Shown here: positions 16,773 to 25,012 of the stretch, in pieces
Layout of the letters: the number at the start of each line of letters is the position of its first letter
Numbering within the stretch: the stretch's first letter is position 1
Assembly: GCF_017168235.1 (NCBI RefSeq)
Contig: NZ_JABFAO010000014.1
Coordinates: 79,417-143,416 of the forward strand
Direction of reading: 5' to 3'
Length of the DNA stretch: 64,000 nt
Source of the DNA: Rhodococcus sp. KRD197
GTDB lineage: Bacteria > Actinomycetota > Actinomycetes > Mycobacteriales > Mycobacteriaceae
Made by a program: the position numbers and the translations under genes
Notes under the pieces: generated by a model
Database searches by the model: none
What the model saw: the letters and a program-made list of their open reading frames with translations, nothing else
What the model was told of the DNA's origin: nothing

Positions 16773-17054
16773 TTATGTTTCGACAGGGCCAGCCCTGATA
16801 CCTCCGGCGCTTAACGCCGTCAACGTCGAAGTGCTCTCTGGCACGAGCAGATTCGTGGTCCGGACATGCTTGTAGCCCGCGTCAGTAGCACTCGTGGGAG
16901 CGAGCGTCGCGTGCAGCATTCGGTCGGAACCGCGCTTCGGTACGTGGTCTGCAGAACCATTCGTCAGGCTCCGCGCAACATCCAGGGGCGAGTACGCAAC
17001 CCGTGGGCCCGCCCGGAAGCGGGTGCTCGCAAAAGGTAGCAGACCTTCTTTCAT
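16773..17054 (-). CDS. Hypothetical protein, divergent from the XRE gene
   Basis: A possible 93-residue protein whose ATG at 17054 has a very good ribosome site, GGGAGG, seven bases upstream. The sequence starts MKEGLLPFASTRFRAG and has no recognised domain, membrane segment or signal. Support comes from the translation start and from divergence with the following regulator gene. Composition is only moderately protein-like, so it may be spurious. Confidence 0.35.
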   Translation of the reverse strand: MKEGLLPFASTRFRAGPRVAYSPLDVARSLTNGSADHVPKRGSDRMLHATLAPTSATDAGYKHVRTTNLLVPESTSTLTALSAGGIRAGPVET

Positions 17055-17167
17055 CTGTCGCCTCCCTTCCCCTCGGTTTACGGGTATAACTTGCACGCTC
17101 CGGGCGTAAGTATGGCACGTAACCTATGGTCGGTCAACGGGTCGGACGCGATTCTGGGGGGTGGAAG

Positions 17168-17659
17168 ATGGTTGATGAACAGTCGGATCAACCAGGAGGA
17201 ATGCAGATGCCGCCGAGTGGGGTGCGAGGTTTCAGCCCGTCGGCTCTGAACGCGGCCCTGTCGAGAAAACGCGCAGGCAACCAGGACCTCGCGGACGCCG
17301 TCGGGGTTAGCCGGCAGTCGGTAGTGGCCTGGCAGGCAGGTAAGTCGATCCCGACTGCCGTAATGCTCCATAGAGTTGCTAGATGGCTCGATGTGGCGGT
17401 GGCAGATTTGGTCCCAATCGCCGACGACAGGCTGCGAATATCGGATCTGCGGATCCGTATAGGAATGAATCAGCGGTCGGCGGCCGCCGAGTTGCAGATA
17501 GGCCACACTGCACTAGCTGAGATCGAGCGCGGTCGCAGGCAGGTCTCCGACGAGGTGGTTGACCGTATGGTCACGGTGTATGGCGTCGAGGAGGGTGAAA
17601 TTCGTGACGCATGGGAGCGGGCGAACGCGGCGCGCAAGGCGCACATCGACTCGTTCTAG
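17168..17659 (+). CDS. XRE-type regulator with two helix-turn-helix segments
   Basis: A 163-residue DNA-binding protein. The first HTH is at about residues 25-75 (RKRAGNQDLADAVGVSRQSV followed by AWQAGKSIPT, typical Cro/C1 style). A second, weaker HTH lies around residues 95-150 (RIGMNQRSAAAELQIGHTAL). The ATG at 17168 follows GGTGGAAG. It lies upstream of the first replication module and may control copy number or partition; that role is inferred from position. Confidence 0.75.
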   Translation: MVDEQSDQPGGMQMPPSGVRGFSPSALNAALSRKRAGNQDLADAVGVSRQSVVAWQAGKSIPTAVMLHRVARWLDVAVADLVPIADDRLRISDLRIRIGMNQRSAAAELQIGHTALAEIERGRRQVSDEVVDRMVTVYGVEEGEIRDAWERANAARKAHIDSF

Positions 17660-17826
17660 TTTTGTGCGTAAGTATTGCTACGACTCCTGGGTAGCGGCTA
17701 TCGCGACATGCGCCCCAAATCTACGATTCTGGCGCAGCTTCGGCGCGTCGCACGGGCAGAGGTTTCTGGGTGAGGCAAACTCGGACGCGTTAGCTTGACC
17801 CCACCGCCAACGAGTAGGAGAGACAC

Positions 17827-18024
17827 GTGCCCATGCCTAGCAAGGGTGACAGGGACTCGATCCACTCTCGTGTTCCAGTCGAAGTGAAAGAGGCAATCCG
17901 CAAACGCTGTGCTGCGCGCGGAATGAAGGAAAGCCAGTATGTCGCAGACCTTCTCGCCATGGCGGTCGGGCGCCACGATCTTGTGCGTGAGCTGAATCAG
18001 GAGGTGCTGCAACAGACTGCATAG
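17827..18024 (+). CDS. Small ribbon-helix-helix protein of replication module 1
   Basis: A 65-residue protein starting MPMPSKGDRDSIHSRVPVEV. The short basic N-terminus, a beta strand (IHSRVPV) and two helices (VKEAIRKRCAARGMKES, QYVADLLAMAVG) give a ribbon-helix-helix/MetJ-Arc outline. The GTG start follows GTAGGAGAG. A relative (28291-28503) stands in the same place before the second rep gene and shares MPMPSKG and the pattern DLVRELN/DLARELN. It is probably the rep operon autoregulator, a role like CopG; inferred. Confidence 0.75.
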   Translation: MPMPSKGDRDSIHSRVPVEVKEAIRKRCAARGMKESQYVADLLAMAVGRHDLVRELNQEVLQQTA

Positions 18025-18108
18025 CTGTGGAACTTGTTCCGGTACCGCGTCATCCCACTGGATGACAGGTAGCCGCTAACTGCATATCTGGCACAGCAGA
18101 GACGAAGA

Positions 18109-18158
18109 AAAGAAGAAGACCCCCGATCCTGGCAGACCGAGGGTGTTCAGTTTCTTCT
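18109..18158 (+). promoter_or_regulatory. Leader hairpin before rep1
   Basis: AGAAGAAGACCCCCG pairs partly with CGAGGG and TTTCTTCT across a central loop, giving a hairpin with GC core and purine/pyrimidine outer arms. It lies between the small RHH gene and rep1. Together with CCCTCCGAAAGGG at 18192-18204, which folds around the rep1 ribosome site, it suggests attenuation or antisense control. Module 2 has an equivalent arrangement. Confidence 0.5.
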
Positions 18159-18211
18159 GACGTCGAGTGGGAGTTCGACGAACTGCGTGCCCCTCCGAAA
18201 GGGACTTTGTC

Positions 18212-20080
18212 GTGGAAGACAAGTCTCAGGGTACATCGCGCCCTGACGAAGATTCAAGATTTGACACCCGTGTCGCTCAGCCAACCAACTCGGCCGACCA
18301 CGTGTGGCGGCGATTGTCACCGCTCATGGCCGCCCGGCGCTCCATGCGGCTGTACGACCCGGCCGTCGGCCGGTTCGACTCGTGCAGAGCGCTGACCACG
18401 AAACGGCCGAAGGTTCCGGCCGCGGTCCCGCTGTTTCTGCGTGGCCGCACGCGTCTTCTAGCGCTCGATTTCGACGCCAAGCATCTCGGTCCGCACGCTG
18501 TGAAGTCAGACGTAGCCCGTGTTCTCAACTGGCTGCACGAGTGCGGCGGCCGCGCCGTGGTCGATGTGTCGACCAGCGGCGGCCAGCACGTCCTAGTACC
18601 CCTCTCACCAGGCGCTACAGCGACCGTCAGGGAAATTCGCCCAGTGTTGGATCTGTTGGCCGCGCGACTGCCGACCCTCGACATCGTCCCCATGACCAAC
18701 GAGCGGACCGGGTGCATCACCGTCCCCGGATCGGAGTGCCGTGAGGGTGGCCACCGGCGCCTCACCGACGACCTCGCGGTCGCCATCGACAACCTGGTCG
18801 TCGGATCGGACCCAGGCTTGCTTGCTCGGCTCACTGCCCTTCTCGGCTGCACGACACCGCACCGAACGAGTCCTGTCTCCGCAGTCGTCCAAGCATTGAC
18901 CGTCTCGGAGCGGATCGTCGGGGCCGGCGCCGCAGCATGCCTCCACCCGTCTTACCGCCGGTCGCTGACACCCTCTAGTGCCGTTGTCGCGTTCGCCAGT
19001 CACGGCCGGGTCGACACAGACCGCTGGCGGTCGCGCTCGGAGGCCAGACAATCGGTGCTCGCTCACGCAGTCATGGGCGGTTTGTCCATCGCGGAGCTCG
19101 TGGAGCGAGCGGGCACCCCTGAGTGGGCGGGATTGCGAGAGGCGTACAGCGACTACCGGGACCCCGCCAAGGCCTTGATGCGCGATGCGGAGAACGCACT
19201 CAACTGGATCGCTTCGACACTCCCCGATCCAGTCCGGCACATCGGGCACAAGTTTAAGTACACAGGGGGGCTACAGGATCCGGTCTTCGCTAACTGGCTC
19301 CAAGCCGCGAACACCTGGACCACGGCCGCCTACCAAGGCCGACGTGACCGATGGACTACCCACGCCGTGCTCCAGGCACTGGCATGGTCAGCAGCGGTTG
19401 CTGGCGAGGTCGTCGAGGGCGTGCCGGTGGTCGCGGTGGGAGGAAGATCTTTATCGATTGCTGCGGGGATGCTCCCGGAAACCACGGTGTGGTCTGTGCT
19501 CGAGCGTTTGCGAGAAACGGTGGGCTCACCGGTCCTGCTCGTTTCGCGCGGAGTAGGACAGAACGCGGATCGGTACGCGCTGGTGCCGATCAGGGATTCC
19601 AGCGCTTCTGTGGGCCGCTCAGCGCCTGGGAACGATGCACATCAGCGGTTGGAGAGCATTCACCCAGCGTGGGCTGAGATAGGTCTGCGGCAGAAGGCGG
19701 TCTACGAAGTTGTTGCGTCGACGGACGAGCCGATGACGGTGGATGCTGTGATCGAGGCTGTCAGGATGAGTCGGTCGAGCGGGTACGACGCTGTGTTGGA
19801 TCTACGAGTCGCAGGCCTGCTCACCATCGAAAACCGGAAGGTAAGAGTGGGATTGGTGACTTTGGACGACATCGCGCAGCGTTGCGGAATGGAAGCCGAG
19901 GTGCGTCGTCGAGTGGTGAGGCACCGTGCTGAGCGCATCGTGTGGCGCCAGTGGTTGGTGGAGCGTGAGACAGCTCGCCTGAGCTTCGGCGATGACTCTC
20001 GAGGTCTTCTGCTCGACGAGGCGTACCTGTCGACGGTGGTGTCGGCCGGCCCGCCTGCTGTGGACGTCAGTGACTGGTAG
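18212..20080 (+). CDS. Plasmid replication protein with primase-polymerase (AEP) domain, module 1
   Basis: A 622-residue protein. The N-terminal third has the archaeo-eukaryotic primase signature: RLLALDFDAK with D86 and D88 (motif I), STSGGQHVLVPL with H126 (motif II), and a third segment around PMTNERTGCITVPG. The C-terminal part (from about residue 480) looks like winged helices (VDAVIEAVRMSRSSGYDAVL). No helicase motifs are seen. Such proteins act as Rep initiators and primases on actinobacterial plasmids. The GTG at 18212 is chosen because EDKSQGTS aligns with the second copy (ADKSQGTS), and GAAAGGGA lies upstream. It forms a module with the RHH gene. Confidence 0.8.
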   Translation: MEDKSQGTSRPDEDSRFDTRVAQPTNSADHVWRRLSPLMAARRSMRLYDPAVGRFDSCRALTTKRPKVPAAVPLFLRGRTRLLALDFDAKHLGPHAVKSDVARVLNWLHECGGRAVVDVSTSGGQHVLVPLSPGATATVREIRPVLDLLAARLPTLDIVPMTNERTGCITVPGSECREGGHRRLTDDLAVAIDNLVVGSDPGLLARLTALLGCTTPHRTSPVSAVVQALTVSERIVGAGAAACLHPSYRRSLTPSSAVVAFASHGRVDTDRWRSRSEARQSVLAHAVMGGLSIAELVERAGTPEWAGLREAYSDYRDPAKALMRDAENALNWIASTLPDPVRHIGHKFKYTGGLQDPVFANWLQAANTWTTAAYQGRRDRWTTHAVLQALAWSAAVAGEVVEGVPVVAVGGRSLSIAAGMLPETTVWSVLERLRETVGSPVLLVSRGVGQNADRYALVPIRDSSASVGRSAPGNDAHQRLESIHPAWAEIGLRQKAVYEVVASTDEPMTVDAVIEAVRMSRSSGYDAVLDLRVAGLLTIENRKVRVGLVTLDDIAQRCGMEAEVRRRVVRHRAERIVWRQWLVERETARLSFGDDSRGLLLDEAYLSTVVSAGPPAVDVSDW

Positions 20081-20110
20081 TGCCAGGCGTCCATGGTTGA
20101 GCTCCCGACC

Positions 20111-21830
20111 CTTAAGCCTGAATGCACCGATTCAGCGACGGTCGGCCGCACGCTCTAAACACGAAATGCCCTGCCGTAGTGAGAGAATTGTTCTTGTCTA
20201 GGGAACATTTCAACCACGACGAAGGGCATCTCGCAGATGCAACTATCCCACACCCGACCCGTCGCTGCCGCATCCTTCGACGACCCCAACCTGGTATCCG
20301 CGGCCGGGTTGGTGCCGGTGATGGCGTTGGCGCAGCGATCAGGCCTGCTCACGCTCTCCGATGACCATCTGTCGGTTCCGGGCGACACGGGATCCAACGC
20401 CGGCCGCAAGATCGGATCTCTGGTCGCGGGCATGGTCGCGGGTGCGGACAGTATCTCCGACATGGCGATCCTGCAGCACGGCGCGATGCACATTCTGTTC
20501 GAGCGGCCCTACGCACCCTCGACCTTGGGATCGTTTCTGCGGCAGTTCCGGTTCGGTCACGTCCGCCAGCTCGACGCCGTCGCCTCCCGGCTACTGCTGG
20601 CACTGACAGAACGCACACCGCTGCTGGCAGGAATCGATACCGAACCGGTGATGATCGACATCGACGACTCCATCATCGAAGTCCACGGCCACAGCAAACA
20701 AGGATCCGGCTACGGTTACTCCGGCGTCCGAGGCCTGAACTCGGTGATCACCACCGTCACCACCAGCACGACCGCGCCGGTCATCACCGCCCAACGCCTC
20801 CGCAAAGGCGCCTGCGGGTCCTCCCGTGGTGCCGCACGCATGATCGCCGACACCCTCACCACCGTCGACCGACTCCGCGACGCAGTCACGAAAACCAACA
20901 CAGACACCGACACCGTGGGCGCATCGCCGAAGCCGTTGTTGCGGGCGGACTCGGCGTATTTCGGCTACCCCAGCATCGGTGCCGCGCTGCGCGGCGGCGC
21001 GGATGTCTCGATCACCACCGGATTGAACTCGGTGATCAAGACCGCGATCAGCTCGATCGCAGATGACGCGTGGACACCGATCCGATACACCAACTCGATT
21101 TACGACACCGACACCCAGCAATGGATTTCGGTCGCCGAGGTAGCGGAGATTCCGTTCACCGCGTTCGCGTCGCAGAAGAAAGCCCACCACACCCCCGGCC
21201 GGCTGATCGTGCGCCGCATCCCGGACCTGCGCCCGCGCACAGACCAAGGCCAGGGCGAGTTGTTCGACGTGTGGCGCTTCCACGCGTTCTTCACCACCAC
21301 CGACCGCGCCGACCTCGACACCGTCGCCGCCGACCGAACCCATCGCCGCCACGCGATCATCGAACAGGTCCATGCCGACCTGAAGAACTCCGCCCTCGCC
21401 CACATGCCGTCGGGGAAGTTCTGCGCGAACGCGGCCTGGCTGGTCTGCGCGGTGATGGCGTTCAACCTCACTCGCGCCGCCGCCACCTTGACCGGCGAAC
21501 CGACACTCGCGAAGGCCACGACCGGGACCATCCGGCGCACATTGATTTCGGTGCCCGCCCGGATCGCCTACTCCGCGCGCAGACTCACCCTGCACCTACC
21601 GGAGAAGTGGGCCTGGGAAACGAGCTGGAAGGCATTGTTCGACAGCATGTTCGGGCGAAACGCCCACATTCTCCCCTAACCGAGCAGTCCGTACCCGCCC
21701 GCAACGCGAAAGACCCAGTGGAACAACCCGACCCCCGAGATCGGGCACCCGAACATGTCCACACCCGAGCCGATCCCGCACAACAATATTCACGGTCACA
21801 CACTCAGCCCATCGGTGAATTCAGGTTAAG
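20111..21830 (+). mobile_element. IS1380-family insertion sequence
   Basis: Ends are marked by inverted repeats: CTTAAGCCTGAATGCACCGA at the left (20111) and ATCGGTGAATTCAGGTTAAG at the right (ending 21830), matching except for one extra base and one substitution. A single transposase gene fills the element. No clear target duplication was found outside the repeats. It sits directly behind rep1. Confidence 0.8.
20237..21679 (+). CDS. IS1380-family DDE transposase
   Basis: A 480-residue transposase of normal length for the family. DDE-type features include TEPVMIDIDDSIIEVHGHSK around residue 135 (first Asp), LLRADSAYFGYPSI around residue 235 (second Asp), and HRRHAIIEQVHADLKNSALA around residue 378 (Glu within the Y/R-type EQ.h.dLK motif). 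The frame is intact from ATG 20237, so the element may still be active. It cuts and joins DNA at the element ends. Confidence 0.92.
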   Translation: MQLSHTRPVAAASFDDPNLVSAAGLVPVMALAQRSGLLTLSDDHLSVPGDTGSNAGRKIGSLVAGMVAGADSISDMAILQHGAMHILFERPYAPSTLGSFLRQFRFGHVRQLDAVASRLLLALTERTPLLAGIDTEPVMIDIDDSIIEVHGHSKQGSGYGYSGVRGLNSVITTVTTSTTAPVITAQRLRKGACGSSRGAARMIADTLTTVDRLRDAVTKTNTDTDTVGASPKPLLRADSAYFGYPSIGAALRGGADVSITTGLNSVIKTAISSIADDAWTPIRYTNSIYDTDTQQWISVAEVAEIPFTAFASQKKAHHTPGRLIVRRIPDLRPRTDQGQGELFDVWRFHAFFTTTDRADLDTVAADRTHRRHAIIEQVHADLKNSALAHMPSGKFCANAAWLVCAVMAFNLTRAAATLTGEPTLAKATTGTIRRTLISVPARIAYSARRLTLHLPEKWAWETSWKALFDSMFGRNAHILP

Positions 21831-22058
21831 ACGGGCCGTCAGTGTGCGGTGGTTTGCTGCGGGCGCTTCGGTTGACGTCGGGGTCGGTGAGGCAGTCGTC
21901 GGTACACGGCGATGACGGTGGCGACGCGCAGTTCGGCGGCGATTCTGGCGAGGCCTCTGCGTCGGGTGCGAAACGTCACGTGACAAGGCGAGCTCTATCT
22001 AATGATGGAGTTCGCTAAGACGTGCCAGACCGGAAACGAACTCGGGTGGGAATCAGCG

Positions 22059-22514
22059 TTAGGCTGCGTTCGACAGTAGCGAGATCGCCCTGCGCAGGTG
22101 CCGCCGTGCCGAGCGAACGTGAACGAGCGCACCTTCAGGAAAGAGCGCGTCCAAAGAACTGGGGACGTTGACGGCCGCGAACCCGAAATTGCTGTGTCGG
22201 AGGACGAGACGGTGGAGATGTCGATCGACGTTCTGCAGGACGTCGACCTCGGGAGAGACGTCGGCTGAGGGTGTGGCATCTTGTAGGTGCGCGGCGTGGC
22301 GATGTTCTGCCACTGCTACAGCGTCGCTGTGACGGGCCAGCGAGCGGTTCCACGCGTCGAGGGAGGCGTTCAATCTGGTTGTCGCCTGCGTGATTTCGTC
22401 TGACGGCTGCTCGGGTGAGCGCGCAGCGAGTTCGTCGAGGGCCGTGATGAACGAGGACAAATCTTCGGCCCCGATCGTGTTCTGGTCCATCCGCAGCACG
22501 TCGTCCAGCACCAT
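22059..22514 (-). CDS. Hypothetical helical protein
   Basis: A 151-residue, mostly alpha-helical, soluble protein (MVLDDVLRMDQNTIGAEDLS at the start) with no membrane segment, Cys or known motif. It lies 54 bp downstream of the Rv3651-like gene and in the same direction, so the two may be cotranscribed. Codon use is normal for the region. Function unknown. Confidence 0.55.
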   Translation of the reverse strand: MVLDDVLRMDQNTIGAEDLSSFITALDELAARSPEQPSDEITQATTRLNASLDAWNRSLARHSDAVAVAEHRHAAHLQDATPSADVSPEVDVLQNVDRHLHRLVLRHSNFGFAAVNVPSSLDALFPEGALVHVRSARRHLRRAISLLSNAA

Positions 22515-22568
22515 GAGTTGTGTTCCCGGCTCTCTACTTCGGTCGAACCCGCCTGTCGGTGGGTTTGG

Positions 22569-23582
22569 TCAGTTCTCTCGGACAGTCATCAGGCCTTGGT
22601 TCTCGCCGTAATGCTCGAAGCCGATACGTGCGTCGATCCAGTCGCCGGTTCCGGTGAAGCGAATCGGAGTCGTGAACTCTGCATACACGGAGCGGGCCAG
22701 CACGCGCTTACGAAGGTTGGTAGCCGCTTCTCTACCCTGCTCGGTGAAGTCGGGGAGGCCGGTCAGCCATGGCGTCAGTGCGCCGATCGGCGGATTGAGC
22801 CACTGCAAGGCGATGCCTGTCGTGACGTCGATGATGGCGCGACCCATGGCGGGATGATCCTGTGCGGCGAGCTTCTTCGTCATCGCTAATGCGTAGTCGA
22901 CGCGGTGGGGAACATGGTCGGTGACGTCGTGCAGGATTCCCTTTGCTTCTGGACGTCCATGCGCGTCGGGCGCGTAACCCATGCTGACGTGGATGGTGCG
23001 ACCGATTCCTCGACCATCGGTCAAACAGATGTCCGCGTCGAAGAACCGACTGTCGCCACTAGGGGGTATGTCCGTCACGAGTGTTTCGACGTATTCCCCG
23101 ACGTCGCTCTGCTTCGAAAAGTCGTCGTAGAACTCGAAGATCTGGTGATGGCTGGGCCGTTTCGCCTCGATCGGATTGATGGAGAGGATATTGCGGTCCA
23201 CGCCCGGGCCGTGGTGGGTCAGGCAGGTTACGGGGTCGAAGGAATACGCCTCTACCGTGCGGGGCTCGCCTACTGGCTGCCCGTATTCGCCCAGCCAAAC
23301 CTGTGAGCCGTAGACCCCATCAGGGCCGAGAACGGGTAGGGCCCGGATCAGTACATCCGTTCCATCAGGAAGCGCGGCACGTGCATCCTCAGCGTGTGCG
23401 CCGTTTTGGACTGAACGGACGGTCTTGAGAATCTTCTCTGTCACGGCCGAGCTGTTAAAGTTGCGGCGTCGCGTCAGTGGCTTGAACACGCGCGGCGTCC
23501 CCTCGAACACCACAGAGGGGTGGTCGTCCGAAAACGTTTCCAGCACTATCCATCCAGGCGTTCGTTCAGTCCCCCGACTCAT
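22569..23582 (-). CDS. Rv3651-like PAS/GAF-type sensory protein
   Basis: A 337-residue soluble protein. The N-terminal part (GWIVLETFSDDHPSVVFEGT) and the middle PAS-like part (HHQIFEFYDDFSKQSDVGEYVETLV) match the Rv3651/DUF5593 family of mycolic-acid actinobacteria, which is made of PAS and GAF-like folds without a catalytic output. The start MSRGTERTPG at 23582 is preferred over an upstream codon because of AAGGGAACGA nearby. It lies among an MBL hydrolase and a diguanylate cyclase, which hints at a signalling cluster. Ligand unknown. Confidence 0.6.
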   Translation of the reverse strand: MSRGTERTPGWIVLETFSDDHPSVVFEGTPRVFKPLTRRRNFNSSAVTEKILKTVRSVQNGAHAEDARAALPDGTDVLIRALPVLGPDGVYGSQVWLGEYGQPVGEPRTVEAYSFDPVTCLTHHGPGVDRNILSINPIEAKRPSHHQIFEFYDDFSKQSDVGEYVETLVTDIPPSGDSRFFDADICLTDGRGIGRTIHVSMGYAPDAHGRPEAKGILHDVTDHVPHRVDYALAMTKKLAAQDHPAMGRAIIDVTTGIALQWLNPPIGALTPWLTGLPDFTEQGREAATNLRKRVLARSVYAEFTTPIRFTGTGDWIDARIGFEHYGENQGLMTVREN

Positions 23583-23629
23583 CGATTCGTTCCCTTCCGT
23601 CTTGAGGCCAAGGTATGTGTATACCCCCT

Positions 23630-24463
23630 TCACAGCTTTGGCGCTATCGTGTCCTGTTCTTGGCGCAGGTCGTTGAATTGTTGAGCGTCATGCGAGCAGA
23701 AAAGGCGAATGGCGCTCCCTCTCAGGTTCATTAGAGCTCGATGATTCGCACGGACCTGCGTTCGGTCGGTCGCCATGAGCATCTCGACGGCGCGAATCGC
23801 TCTGCCTGACAGTGATGGTGACGATTCGGACGGCGGTGTCACCGCGTCGCGGTGCATGAATGCATCCCCTGCATGAACCAGCCAGTCGCGGCCGGGAACT
23901 CGCAGTGCAACTGCGGCGTGGCCGCGCGTATGGCCAGGAATCGGCAGTAGATACATTCCGTCCAGGTTGTTCAGGCTGTGACCCGATAGGCCCAAAATCT
24001 CAGCGTCACAACGGGTGTAGGTACGGGACCTTGTGATGGCGTCGATGTGGGCGCGGCGGTATCGCCCATTGCCGCCGGTGGTTCGCTGAGGCGTACGAGC
24101 CTCAGCCAGTTCCGCGCCCGTCGTGTGCAGAGTGGCGTTCGGGAAGTCGGCGAAGCCGCCGATGTGGTCATAGTCGAGGTGCGTGGCCACCACATCGGTC
24201 ACATCTGTTCGCGCGAAACCGAGCTGCTCGATCTGCACGGCGGCTGTGTCTGCGGTCCGGAGCTGGGCGCCGGACAACCGGGCGCTGCGGCCGAGCCGTG
24301 GTGTGGGACTAGCAATGTCCGCACTCCCGATGCCGACGTCGACCAACACCAGGCCGTGCTCCATCTCACAGGCAAGCACATGCGTGACCAGGGTCATAGA
24401 CGGCCACGGCCGAAAGGTCCCGCAGTTCAAGTGGTAAACCCGTTTGAGGGCACCGACATTCAC
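23630..24463 (-). CDS. MBL-fold hydrolase, lactonase-like
   Basis: A 277-residue metallo-beta-lactamase fold protein. The metal motif is ATHLDYDHIGGF near residue 95, followed by GHTRGHAAVA, HAGDAFMHRD and a C-terminal FCSHDAQQF. The arrangement is that of the AHL-lactonase/AttM group, but the usual HxHxDH reads HLDYDH, with Asp at the second His; related hydrolases show the same change. Substrate is unknown; lactone hydrolysis or quorum quenching is only a possibility. The GTG start overlaps nothing and lies 47 bp upstream of the PAS gene start. Confidence 0.75.
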   Translation of the reverse strand: MNVGALKRVYHLNCGTFRPWPSMTLVTHVLACEMEHGLVLVDVGIGSADIASPTPRLGRSARLSGAQLRTADTAAVQIEQLGFARTDVTDVVATHLDYDHIGGFADFPNATLHTTGAELAEARTPQRTTGGNGRYRRAHIDAITRSRTYTRCDAEILGLSGHSLNNLDGMYLLPIPGHTRGHAAVALRVPGRDWLVHAGDAFMHRDAVTPPSESSPSLSGRAIRAVEMLMATDRTQVRANHRALMNLRGSAIRLFCSHDAQQFNDLRQEQDTIAPKL

Positions 24464-24656
24464 CGAACATGCTCCGAAAAGAGAGCCCTACTGACGGTAA
24501 GCCGGGGTCGGCTTCCATCGCAACACCGAGGTCGAGTACACAAACCGCGGGAACGTGCAGGTGCACGCGCGCAGGGTCAACTTAGCAGTTGATCTTGTCC
24601 GGCGGGTAGGGCACTCTCTGTGTCGCAGATACGGTCGGGTGTCTGTCAAGCGCACT

Positions 24657-24947
24657 ATGGGGCGGGGGCTCGTGTTCGAACAACTGCGCATCCTGATCAG
24701 TGTTGGACTGGTGGCGGCATTCGTGCTGACAGCCGGTGGGTGTGCAGTCATCGCCTACCAAATGTTGAGGGACGGGGATCCGTCGGACGCCCATTACCTC
24801 GACGACCCACAACAGGCCCCGCGTCCTTACTGGGATGGCGATAGAACCAGGTACGAGGCACGCAAGCGCCGCCGGGCGCGAGGTACGCAGAGACTGTCGA
24901 CTCTGGTAGCTTCCCTGGTCGCGAAGTGGTTGCGCAGTGACAAGTAA
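24657..24947 (+). CDS. Small single-pass membrane protein or lipoprotein
   Basis: A 96-residue protein with one hydrophobic segment (about residues 9-32, ISVGLVAAFVLTAGGCAVIAY), a lipobox-like TAGGC, and a strongly basic C-terminus (RYEARKRRRARGTQR). If the basic tail is cytoplasmic it is a reverse signal anchor rather than a lipoprotein. No family recognised; the start at 24657 places the helix near the N-terminus. Confidence 0.4.
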   Translation: MGRGLVFEQLRILISVGLVAAFVLTAGGCAVIAYQMLRDGDPSDAHYLDDPQQAPRPYWDGDRTRYEARKRRRARGTQRLSTLVASLVAKWLRSDK

Positions 24948-25012
24948 CGCCATCTCTATGCCACAGCCGGTAGCGTAGCTCGGTCGTTGCGCGATCTGCG
25001 CGACGACCGAGC

